Shown here in pieces: positions 7,102 to 12,034 of a DNA stretch of 13,722 nucleotides. The translations under genes and the position numbers were made by a program. Numbering within the stretch: position 1 is the stretch's first letter; the number at the start of each line of letters is the position of its first letter. The stretch lies in NCBI GenBank assembly GCA_949288405.1, contig CASEKM010000071.1, forward strand, positions 1-13,722, given 5' to 3'. Source of the DNA: an uncultured bacterium. GTDB lineage: Bacteria > Bacillota > Clostridia > Oscillospirales > Oscillospiraceae. The notes beneath the pieces are model-generated. The model was not told where the DNA came from and did no database searches. It saw only the letters and a list, made by a program, of their open reading frames with translations.

Positions 7102-7342
7102 GCCGTTAATGGGCAAAGTATCGTTGGCTCGTCAAAGCCAGGCGCAGGTGTGGAGCCGCACTCGTCCTAAATTTTTGCAAACTCAGGGCCCAGTGGCCCG
7201 GCGGGAATTTAGATTGCCACTCAGATTTTGCGCGCCGGAAGGATTCTGCCTGGCCCAAGGGGTAACCCCCGTAATGGGGGTCCGGGGAAAGGCGACTATG
7301 AGCACGAAGTGCTCATCTGGAGCCGTCCCCGGGGGCGTTTTG

Positions 7343-7370
7343 CCTACTTTGCCGCCATGGGCAAAGTAGG
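7343..7370. repeat. Hairpin with 11-bp stem CCTACTTTGCC / GGCAAAGTAGG
   Basis: Arms 7343-7353 and 7360-7370 with loop GCCATG, followed after ten bases by the hairpin at 7381-7400. On the minus strand both hairpins lie directly downstream of the phosphorylase stop codon. They may stabilise the 3' end of that message. No T run is present. Confidence 0.7.
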
Positions 7371-7380
7371 TCGCCGTAGG

Positions 7381-7400
7381 TCGCCGCCCGCAGGCGGCGA
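7381..7400. repeat. Hairpin TCGCCGCC-CGCA-GGCGGCGA after the phosphorylase gene
   Basis: Perfect eight-base stem and CGCA tetraloop 17 bases downstream of the phosphorylase stop codon on the minus strand. Its loop is the complement of the TGCG loop in the related hairpins at 6897-6914 and 11861-11880, so it is the same type of element in the opposite orientation. Confidence 0.65.
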
Positions 7401-7417
7401 AATCCCCTGCTAAAACC

Positions 7418-8242
7418 TCACATTTTCCTCAGACACGCCCGAATGAGCCCGGTAAACTTCTCCCTGGCCGCCTCGGCGGCGTCCAGCACCTCCTGTTCGC
7501 TGAGGGGCTGGTCCAGGATGCCGGCGGCCATGTTGCTGAGCAGGGTGATGCCCAGCACCTCCATGCCGCAGTGGCCGGCCGCGATCACCTCGGGGGCGGT
7601 GGACATGCCCACCGCGTCGCCCCCCAGGATGCGGGCGGCCCGGATCTCCGCCGGGGTCTCGTACTGGGGGCCGTAGCAGTAGAAGTAGACCCCCTCCCGC
7701 AGGGGGATGGAGCGCTCCGCCGCCGTCTCCCGGGCCAGCTGCTGGAACCGGGGGGTGTACAGGTGGGAGGCGTCCGGGAAGCGCACTCCAAATTCGGGCA
7801 GGTTCTCCCCACGCAGGGGGGACTCGGAGAACATCTTGATCTGGTCGGTGATGAGCATCAGGTCCCCGGCGTTCCAATCCGTGTTCACGCACCCGGCGGC
7901 GTTGGTGACGATCAGGATCTCGCACCCCAGCAGGCGGAGTACCCGCACGGCGTAGGTGACCTCCTCATAGGAGTACCCCTCGTAGTGGTGCATCCGCCCC
8001 TGCATCACGGCCACATTCTGCCCCTCCAGGGTGCCGAACACCAGCCGGCCCTTGTGGCCGGGGGCGGTGGAGGCTTTGAAGTGGGGGATATCCTTGTAGT
8101 CTGCAAAAATGGGGTGCTCCACCTCGTCCCCCAGCCCCCCCAGGCCGGAGCCCAGGACCATGGCGATCTTGGGGGTGAAGCCCTTCAGCTGGGCGCGGAG
8201 AAAGTCCGCGCTCTCCCGGTACTGATCCATGGTAAATTCCAT
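7418..8242 (-). CDS. punA: Purine nucleoside phosphorylase, class I trimeric type
   Basis: A 274-residue enzyme that splits purine (2'-deoxy)nucleosides with phosphate into base and pentose-1-phosphate for salvage. Landmarks: phosphate loop VLGSGLGGLGDE (29-40), STAPGHKGRLVFG (58-70, H63), MQGRMHHYEGYS (80-91), NAAGCVN (114-120), GPQYETPAEIRAARILGGDAVGMSTAPEV (191-219, with E195 and M213 in the base and ribose pocket) and LLSNMAAGI (234-242, N237 for 6-oxopurine recognition). The Glu/Asn pair points to inosine and guanosine. I use the ATG at 8242, with AAAGGAG seven bases ahead; the frame is open for 20 more codons, but those overlap the upstream gene and read as low-complexity. The ribosome-binding site overlaps the stop codon of the zinc-ribbon gene, so the two are coupled. 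Confidence 0.95.
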   Translation of the reverse strand: MEFTMDQYRESADFLRAQLKGFTPKIAMVLGSGLGGLGDEVEHPIFADYKDIPHFKASTAPGHKGRLVFGTLEGQNVAVMQGRMHHYEGYSYEEVTYAVRVLRLLGCEILIVTNAAGCVNTDWNAGDLMLITDQIKMFSESPLRGENLPEFGVRFPDASHLYTPRFQQLARETAAERSIPLREGVYFYCYGPQYETPAEIRAARILGGDAVGMSTAPEVIAAGHCGMEVLGITLLSNMAAGILDQPLSEQEVLDAAEAAREKFTGLIRACLRKM

Positions 8243-8253
8243 CGCGCGCTCCT

Positions 8254-8646
8254 TTACAGGCTTCCGCCGCACCGGCGGCAGAACTGGTCGTCCCGGCCGC
8301 ACACCGCGCCGCAGGCGGGGCAGGTCTTGGACTGGCGCAGGGCGGCGATCCGCTCCTTCAGCTCCTCCACCCGGCCGCTGAGCTCGTCGGCCCGCTCCAG
8401 CAGGGCGGCGGTGATCTCCCCGTCGGCCTCCTGGCCCCGGTGGGCGTCGTACATCACCTGGCCCAGCTGGCGCAGGACCTCGCTGAACTCCCCGTTCAAA
8501 TCAAAGAGCTGCACGTTCAGCTTGGCCACATCCACCATCTGGCCGGCCTTTTTGCCCGCGATCCGGGCGGTCTGGTTGGCCGCGTCGGCGGCGCCCACGG
8601 CGGTGTTCCGCACCCGGTCCAGCAGTTCCTTTACCTTGTCGTCCAT
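8254..8646 (-). CDS. Coiled-coil zinc-ribbon protein, function unknown
   Basis: A 130-residue protein. Residues 1-105 are almost entirely helical and charged (MDDKVKELLDRVRNTAVGAA, later LLERADELSGRVEELKERIAALRQ), probably coiled coil, with a central AKLNVQLFDLNGEFSEVLRQLGQVMYD segment. The C-terminus is a zinc ribbon with C109-x2-C112 and C123-x2-C126. Similar small proteins are common in Clostridia as 'zinc ribbon domain-containing protein' with no assigned role. I start at the ATG at 8646, which has AAGGAG eight bases upstream; the in-frame ATG at 8673 lacks one. It is the first gene of a two-gene operon with the phosphorylase. A structural or regulatory role is possible, but nothing in the sequence decides it. 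Confidence 0.8.
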   Translation of the reverse strand: MDDKVKELLDRVRNTAVGAADAANQTARIAGKKAGQMVDVAKLNVQLFDLNGEFSEVLRQLGQVMYDAHRGQEADGEITAALLERADELSGRVEELKERIAALRQSKTCPACGAVCGRDDQFCRRCGGSL

Positions 8647-8729
8647 GACTTGCACTCCTTCCTGCGCTGGCATGCAGCCTCGGGCGCGGCTGGGCGCGCC
8701 GGCAATGACAGCAAAAAATGGTTCCCCTT

Positions 8730-8758
8730 AGTTTACACCAAACAGCGTGAAAAAGCAA
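8730..8758 (-). promoter_or_regulatory. Candidate sigma-A promoter for the zinc-ribbon/phosphorylase operon
   Basis: On the minus strand TTGCTT (8758-8753), a 17-base spacer and TAAACT (8735-8730), ending 83 bases before the ATG at 8646. It lies in the only AT-rich part of this intergenic stretch. Confidence 0.55.
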
Positions 8759-8803
8759 CGGAAAAGCGCAGTTTGCCCGACTGAGGCGGCATTTTTTCAG
8801 AGA

Positions 8804-8843
8804 CCGCCCCTCCGCCCGCCCTGTCCGGCGGGGGGCGGGGCGG
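8804..8843. repeat. Long GC hairpin downstream of the ECF gene terminator
   Basis: Arms 8804-8820 and 8827-8843 are complementary over 17 bases with two mismatches; loop CTGTCC. The right arm is a G-rich run. It lies just beyond the ECF terminator on the minus strand and upstream of the phosphorylase operon promoter. It has no T run on the correct side for either strand. Confidence 0.55.
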
Positions 8844-8850
8844 AAGGGAC

Positions 8851-8888
8851 AAAAAAAGCCGCCGGTCCTCCCGGGGGAGTCCGGCGGC
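8851..8888 (-). terminator. Rho-independent terminator after the ECF S-component gene
   Basis: Outer stem GCCGCCGG / CCGGCGGC (8858-8865 with 8881-8888), continued by an inner CTCCC / GGGAG pairing. On the minus strand it is followed by T7 (8857-8851). It starts 18 bases after the stop codon at 8907. Confidence 0.88.
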
Positions 8889-8906
8889 AGAGGGCGGAGG
8901 GGGAGC

Positions 8907-9428
8907 TCACGGGCGGGCCAGCGCCCGGGAGCGGGAGAGGACCAGGCACACCGCCGAGGCGGAGGCCAGGCCGAACACCCCCTGTACCGCGTTGAAGGGC
9001 ACGTTGGCCAGGGCGGCCAGCCCCAGCCCCACGGGGAAGGGGGCCGCCTCATAGAGGAAATAGCCGGCCACCATAAGGGCCTCCGCCAGCCCGCCGCTGA
9101 CCAGCAGGGCGGGAAAGGCGGGGGCATTCCCGCCCTTGGAGAGGCGGCGGAACAGCCATCCGGCCAGCAGCGCCATTCCGCCCTTGATTACCAGCGTCCC
9201 CGGGGCGTACAGGGGGTAGCCCAGCAGGTCGGACAGCATGGAGCCCAGCCCCGCCGCCGCGCACCCCAGCCCGGGGCCCAGAACCCAGGCGGCCAGCAGC
9301 ACGGCGCAGTCCCCCAGGTTCACATATCCCCCCATGGGGGAGGGCACCCGGATCACCGTGGTCATCACCGCGGCCAGAGCGGCGAACAGAGAGGCCAGGA
9401 CCAGTTTTTTTACCTTTTCATCCGGCAT
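8907..9428 (-). CDS. ECF transporter S component (vitamin-binding membrane subunit)
   Basis: A 173-residue polytopic membrane protein with about six hydrophobic segments, the size and shape of energy-coupling-factor S components, which bind one vitamin and dock with a shared EcfAAT module. Characteristic stretches are LVLASLFAALAAVMTTVIRVPSP (9-31), GGYVNLGDCAVLLAAWVLGPGLGCAAAGLGSMLSDLLGY (33-71) and YAPGTLVIKGGMALLAGW (74-91). The ligand cannot be read from sequence. The gene is divergent from a MocR/PdxR-like regulator whose family classically senses pyridoxal 5'-phosphate, so vitamin B6 uptake is a reasonable guess; riboflavin or another vitamin remains possible. AAGGAG lies ten bases before the ATG. 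A hairpin sits in the 5' leader and a strong terminator follows. Confidence 0.85.
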   Translation of the reverse strand: MPDEKVKKLVLASLFAALAAVMTTVIRVPSPMGGYVNLGDCAVLLAAWVLGPGLGCAAAGLGSMLSDLLGYPLYAPGTLVIKGGMALLAGWLFRRLSKGGNAPAFPALLVSGGLAEALMVAGYFLYEAAPFPVGLGLAALANVPFNAVQGVFGLASASAVCLVLSRSRALARP

Positions 9429-9455
9429 AATAGCAGCACTCCTTTTTCAAGCCTG

Positions 9456-9475
9456 TTCCGGGGTAGGTCCCGGAA
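9456..9475 (-). promoter_or_regulatory. Leader hairpin upstream of the ECF S-component gene
   Basis: TTCCGGG / CCCGGAA, a seven-base perfect stem with a six-base loop, 27 bases before the ATG. It does not cover the AAGGAG. It could be a 5' stabiliser or part of an operator; it does not resemble a known riboswitch. Confidence 0.5.
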
Positions 9476-9481
9476 TGTTTT

Positions 9482-9498
9482 GTCAAGCCGCGGTTGAC
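9482..9498. promoter_or_regulatory. Inverted repeat GTCAA-N7-TTGAC in the divergent promoter region
   Basis: Five-base arms at 9482-9486 and 9494-9498. The right arm is the start of the plus-strand -35 box TTGACT (9494-9499); the left arm reads TTGAC(A) on the minus strand. The position suits an operator controlling both the ECF gene and the MocR-like gene. A minus-strand -10 box at the right spacing is not evident. Confidence 0.4.
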
Positions 9499-9522
9499 TT
9501 TTGCTCTGAACTGTATTTTAAT
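9494..9522 (+). promoter_or_regulatory. Candidate sigma-A promoter for the MocR-like gene
   Basis: TTGACT (9494-9499), a 17-base spacer and TTTAAT (9517-9522), 65 bases before the GTG start. Confidence 0.55.
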
Positions 9523-9575
9523 CAAAACTGGCATGAAAGAAAGGACCAAAACACGACTTCTTTTTCAGACCAGAT

Positions 9576-9580
9576 GGAGG
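9576..9580 (+). promoter_or_regulatory. Ribosome-binding site for the GTG start of the MocR-like gene
   Basis: GGAGG with a seven-base spacer to GTG at 9588. It fixes the start; the nearby ATG at 9574 opens a frame of only six codons. Confidence 0.7.
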
Positions 9581-9587
9581 CGGAGCT

Positions 9588-11015
9588 GTGCTGACCTACG
9601 ATTTGGAAAAGCGGGGGGAGCTGCCCCGGTACGACTACCTGTACCGCTGCATCAAGGGGGATATCCTGTCCGGGCGGCTGGGGCCGGGAGAGCGGCTGCC
9701 CTCCAAGCGGGCCCTGGCCGCCCACCTGGGGACGGCGGTGGCGACGGTGGAGAACGCCTATGCCCAGCTGCTGGCGGAGGGGTATCTGGTGTCCCGCCAG
9801 CGGGCGGGGTACTATGTGGCCCAGGTGGAGAGCCGGGCGGGGGGCGCCTGTCCGGCGGAGGTGGGAACGTGCGGCGCCGAGGCCGGCCTCTGGGGGGAGC
9901 GGCGGGGAGGAGAGGCGCCGCCCCGGCCCTGGCTCCTGGACCTGCGGGGGAGCGGGGGCGGGATCGAGGGTTTCCCCTTCTCCGTGTGGGCCAGGCTCAC
10001 CCGGCGGGTGCTGTCGGAGCGGGGCCCCGCCCTTCTCCGGGCCGTCCCCCACAGCGGGGTGCCCGAGCTGCGGGAGGCCCTGGCCCGGCATCTGTACGAG
10101 CTGCGGGGCATCCGGGCGCGGCCGGAGCAGATCGTGGTGGGGGCGGGGGCGGAGTACCTCTATAACCTGCTGGTGCAGCTGCTGGGCCGGGAGCGGGGGT
10201 ACGGCCTGGAGGACCCGGGCTACTCCCGGGCCTGGCAGGTGTACGCCCTCAACGGGGCCCGGTGCCGCTCCCTGCCTGTGGACGGGCAGGGGGTCCCGCC
10301 GGAGGCCTTTGAGGGGACGGACCTCCAGGTGCTCCACCTCTCCCCCAACCACCAGTTCCCCACCGGGGCGGTGACCCCCATCCCCCGGCGGCAGGCCATG
10401 CTCCGCTGGGCCGGGGCGGGGGACCGGTATCTCATCGAGGACGACTACGACAGCGAGTTCCGCTTCTCCGGCCGCCCCATCCCGCCCCTCCAGAGCATCG
10501 ACCAGGGGGGCAAGGTCCTCTATCTGAACACCTTCTCCCGCACCCTGGCCCCCTCCCTGCGCATTGGGTATCTGGTGCTGCCCCCCGCCCTGGTGGGGCG
10601 CTACCGGGAGAAGCTGGGTTTCTACGCCTGCACCGTCCCGGCCATCGAGCAGCACACCCTGGCCCTCTTCCTCAGCGAGGGGTATTTCGAGTCCCACCTG
10701 AACCGGATGCGGGTCTTTTACCGCGGCCGCCGGGACCGGGTGCTGGAGGCCGTCCAAGACAGTCCCCTGGCCGGCCGGTGCCGCCCCCTTCGGGAGGAGG
10801 CGGGCCTCCACTTCCTCCTGGAGCTGGACACGGATGTCCCCGACCGGGAGCTGGCCCGGCGGGGGGAGGAGGCGGGTCTCCGCCTGTCCTTCCTCACCGA
10901 CTATCAGCGGCGGGAGGGCAGCGCCCCGGCGCACACCCTGGTGGTCCACTACCCCGCCCTGGCCCCGGAGGGGCTGGGCCGGGGGCTGGAGGCGCTGGCC
11001 CGGCTGCTGGACTGA
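9588..11015 (+). CDS. MocR/PdxR-like regulator: GntR winged helix fused to aminotransferase-fold domain, PLP lysine replaced by Arg
   Basis: A 475-residue protein. Residues 1-76 form a GntR-type winged helix (LYRCIKGDILSGRLGPGERLPSKRALAAHLGTAVATVENAYAQL). After a variable Gly/Arg-rich linker (77-115), residues 116-475 have the fold-type I aminotransferase shape: PHSGVPELREALARHL (154-169), NHQFPTGAVTP (254-264), YLIEDDYDSEFRF (281-293) and YLNTFSRTLAPSLRIGYLVLP (312-332). In MocR proteins such as GabR and PdxR the motif is TFSK, and the Lys forms the Schiff base with PLP; here residue 318 is Arg (codon CGC at 10539-10541). The cofactor-pocket aspartate region is kept. The start is GTG with GGAGG. 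It is divergent from the ECF gene, its likely target. Whether it still senses PLP is open. Confidence 0.9.
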   Translation: MLTYDLEKRGELPRYDYLYRCIKGDILSGRLGPGERLPSKRALAAHLGTAVATVENAYAQLLAEGYLVSRQRAGYYVAQVESRAGGACPAEVGTCGAEAGLWGERRGGEAPPRPWLLDLRGSGGGIEGFPFSVWARLTRRVLSERGPALLRAVPHSGVPELREALARHLYELRGIRARPEQIVVGAGAEYLYNLLVQLLGRERGYGLEDPGYSRAWQVYALNGARCRSLPVDGQGVPPEAFEGTDLQVLHLSPNHQFPTGAVTPIPRRQAMLRWAGAGDRYLIEDDYDSEFRFSGRPIPPLQSIDQGGKVLYLNTFSRTLAPSLRIGYLVLPPALVGRYREKLGFYACTVPAIEQHTLALFLSEGYFESHLNRMRVFYRGRRDRVLEAVQDSPLAGRCRPLREEAGLHFLLELDTDVPDRELARRGEEAGLRLSFLTDYQRREGSAPAHTLVVHYPALAPEGLGRGLEALARLLD

Positions 11016-11092
11016 ACAGGCCAAACTCTACGGAGCGTTTCTTGCGGGGCGGGGCAAAATCTGTTATGCTGACCGGGAAAGGGGGAGTCCGT

Positions 11093-11677
11093 ATGGACAA
11101 CGGGAAATTGGGTGCGGTGCTCCGGGCCCTGCGCCGGGAGCTGGGCCTGACCCAGCGGCAGGCGGCGGAGCGCCTTGGGGTCACCGACAAGGCGGTGAGC
11201 AAGTGGGAGCGGGGCCTGGGATGCCCCGACGTGTCTCTGCTGCCCCAGCTGTCCCAGCTCTTTCAGGTGGACCTGGCGCGGCTGCTCCAGGGGGACCTGG
11301 CCCCCAATGAACTGGTAGGAGGCAATATGAAAAAGCTCAAGTATTACGCCTGCCCCGAGTGCGGCGGGCTCACCTTCTGCACCGGGGACGCGGAGGTGTC
11401 CTGCTGCGGCCGGAAGCTCGCTCCCCTGGAGGCGAAAAAGGCCGGGGAGGGGGAGAAGCTCACCGTGGAGGGGGTGGAGAACGACTGGTATATCACCGGG
11501 GACCACCCCATGCGCAAGGAGGACTACGTCTCCTTTGTGGCCTTCGCCACCGGGGACCGGCTCCAGGTGGTGAAGCAGTACCCGGAGTGGAATTTACAGC
11601 TGCGCATTCCTGGGCGGAGCCATGGGACTCTGCTGTGGTACTCCAAGCGGCAGGGGCTGCTGTATCAGCTGGTGTGA
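11093..11677 (+). CDS. Helix-turn-helix protein with C-terminal cysteine and desulfoferrodoxin-like domain
   Basis: A 194-residue protein. Residues 1-65 are an XRE/Cro-type helix-turn-helix (LGAVLRALRRELGLTQRQAAERLGVTDKAVSKWERG, then CPDVSLLPQLSQLFQVDLARLL). From residue 80 comes a cysteine-bearing segment, YYACPECGG (C87, C90) and EVSCCGRKLAPLEA (C104, C105), resembling the N-terminal rubredoxin-like part of desulfoferrodoxin. The rest (VENDWYITGDHPMRKEDYVSFVAF onward) resembles the superoxide-reductase fold. The HPM motif is present (H138), but D144-Y145 replaces the expected His-Tyr and no late Cys ligand is seen, so the catalytic iron site is probably incomplete. The start ATG at 11093 has GGGGGAG five bases ahead; the frame continues upstream only as a shadow of the MocR gene. 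A redox- or metal-sensing repressor is an inference. Confidence 0.85.
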   Translation: MDNGKLGAVLRALRRELGLTQRQAAERLGVTDKAVSKWERGLGCPDVSLLPQLSQLFQVDLARLLQGDLAPNELVGGNMKKLKYYACPECGGLTFCTGDAEVSCCGRKLAPLEAKKAGEGEKLTVEGVENDWYITGDHPMRKEDYVSFVAFATGDRLQVVKQYPEWNLQLRIPGRSHGTLLWYSKRQGLLYQLV

Positions 11678-11678
11678 A

Positions 11679-11708
11679 AACGCGGGGCGGTTTGGGCCGC
11701 CCCGCGTT
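11679..11708 (+). terminator. Hairpin after the HTH gene, probable terminator
   Basis: Perfect 12-base stem AACGCGGGGCGG / CCGCCCCGCGTT, loop TTTGGG, beginning just after the stop codon at 11677. The T run is poor (TTCC), so termination may rely on the next hairpin. Confidence 0.6.
11681..11705 (+). repeat. Direct repeat copy 1 (25 bases)
   Basis: Identical to 11917-11941: CGCGGGGCGG, TTTGGG, CCGCCCCGC in sequence. Each copy is itself a palindrome, followed by GTTCC here and ATTCC in copy 2. Confidence 0.85.
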
Positions 11709-11716
11709 CCAGAGTG

Positions 11717-11745
11717 TCGAAAAAGTGGCAGAGCCACTTTTTCGA
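11717..11745 (+). terminator. Hairpin TCGAAAAAGTGGC-AGA-GCCACTTTTTCGA, terminator-like on either strand
   Basis: Perfect 13-base stem with a three-base loop. The T5 run is inside the distal arm, so a shorter GTGGC/GCCAC stem followed by TTTTT is also possible. It lies nine bases after the first hairpin. Confidence 0.65.
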
Positions 11746-11758
11746 GAAAGGCTGCACG

Positions 11759-11801
11759 AAATTTTGGCCTCGATTTCTTGCGAAATTGTCGGCCAAAATT
11801 T
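11759..11801. repeat. Long two-part hairpin AAATTTTGGCC ... GGCCAAAATTT
   Basis: Outer 11-base perfect arms (11759-11769, 11791-11801) enclose an inner stem CGATTTC / GAAATTG with one G-T pair. The central part is AT-rich, unlike the surrounding genome. Confidence 0.65.
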
Positions 11802-11811
11802 TGTGAGAGGC

Positions 11812-11844
11812 GTCATTTCCGACGTACATGCCGCCGGAAATGAC
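11812..11844. repeat. Hairpin GTCATTTCCG ... CGGAAATGAC
   Basis: Ten-base perfect arms with a 13-base loop. Confidence 0.65.
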
Positions 11845-11860
11845 AGGATTTCATTTTATT

Positions 11861-11880
11861 CCGCCGTCTGCGGACGGCGG
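11861..11880. repeat. Hairpin CCGCCGTC-TGCG-GACGGCGG, shared with 6897-6914
   Basis: Perfect eight-base stem and TGCG loop. The inner 18 bases are identical to the hairpin at 6897-6914 in the other gene-free block. Confidence 0.7.
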
Positions 11881-11882
11881 AA

Positions 11883-11904
11883 CTCCTTGCAGGAGGGCTT
11901 TTTT
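11883..11904 (+). terminator. Weak terminator-like hairpin with T6
   Basis: CTCCT-TGC-AGGAG followed by GGC and TTTTTT (11899-11904). The stem is only five bases, so activity is uncertain. Confidence 0.4.
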
Positions 11905-11916
11905 GATAAGCTGAAG

Positions 11917-11941
11917 CGCGGGGCGGTTTGGGCCGCCCCGC
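11917..11941 (+). repeat. Direct repeat copy 2 (25 bases)
   Basis: Identical to 11681-11705 and followed by ATTCCTTTTTGG, so this copy has a better T run and could itself terminate transcription ahead of the aminotransferase promoter. Confidence 0.85.
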
Positions 11942-11953
11942 ATTCCTTTTTGG

Positions 11954-11983
11954 TTGAACACCTCCGGCGGGATGTGGTATCAT
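11954..11983 (+). promoter_or_regulatory. Candidate sigma-A promoter for the aminotransferase-RidA operon
   Basis: TTGAAC (11954-11959), an 18-base spacer and TATCAT (11978-11983), 51 bases before the ATG at 12035. A short hairpin CCGGCCC-GGC-GGGCCGG (11996-12012) lies in the presumed leader. Confidence 0.6.
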
Positions 11984-12034
11984 AGGGGCAGAATACCGGC
12001 CCGGCGGGCCGGACCAGAGAGGAAGGAGCGGCAC

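Larger units (their letters stand above)
6858..7417. repeat. Gene-free hairpin mosaic, about 560 bases
   Basis: No convincing gene lies here; the open frames are weak and lack ribosome-binding sites. Instead the stretch holds a chain of perfect short inverted repeats: 6897-6914, 6975-6990, 7026-7045 (9-bp stem, two-base loop), 7082-7101, 7298-7316, 7343-7370 (11-bp stem) and 7381-7400. Four copies of CCCCTAC or its complement GTAGGGG at 6933, 6970, 7043 and 7078 form two inverted pairs. It separates the phosphorylase operon from the mtaD operon. I saw no clear sigma-A promoter for the latter. It looks like an accumulation of small interspersed palindromic elements, possibly transcribed as a 3' untranslated region. 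Confidence 0.7.
11678..12034. repeat. Hairpin-rich intergenic block of 357 bases
   Basis: No gene is visible. It contains, in order, hairpins at 11679-11708, 11717-11745, 11759-11801, 11812-11844, 11861-11880 and 11883-11895, a second copy of the first hairpin at 11917-11941, a candidate promoter and a leader hairpin. The first and seventh elements are an identical 25-base sequence, so a 211-base segment is bracketed by direct repeats. Confidence 0.75.

Noticed and set aside
7091..7369. 92-codon plus-strand open frame in the gene-free block
   Set aside because: No Shine-Dalgarno site, composition driven by palindromes, and the frame runs straight through several hairpins; treated as non-coding.
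6858..7417. Possible CRISPR array
   Set aside because: Repeats are palindromes of differing sequence without regular spacers of constant length or a shared direct repeat; no cas genes in the window.
8243..8302. Twenty-codon N-terminal extension of the phosphorylase
   Set aside because: It would overlap the zinc-ribbon gene, reads as Arg/Pro low-complexity and has no ribosome-binding site; the ATG at 8242 has AAAGGAG.
8827..8843. G-rich run as a possible G-quadruplex
   Set aside because: It pairs almost fully with the C-rich run at 8804-8820, so a hairpin explains it more simply.
9429..9587. Possible vitamin riboswitch ahead of the ECF gene
   Set aside because: The leader is short and shows only one seven-base hairpin; no conserved FMN, TPP or cobalamin riboswitch landmarks are visible.
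9522..11024. 500-codon minus-strand open frame opposite the MocR-like gene
   Set aside because: The plus-strand frame gives a complete winged helix and aminotransferase fold; the antisense product is low-complexity.
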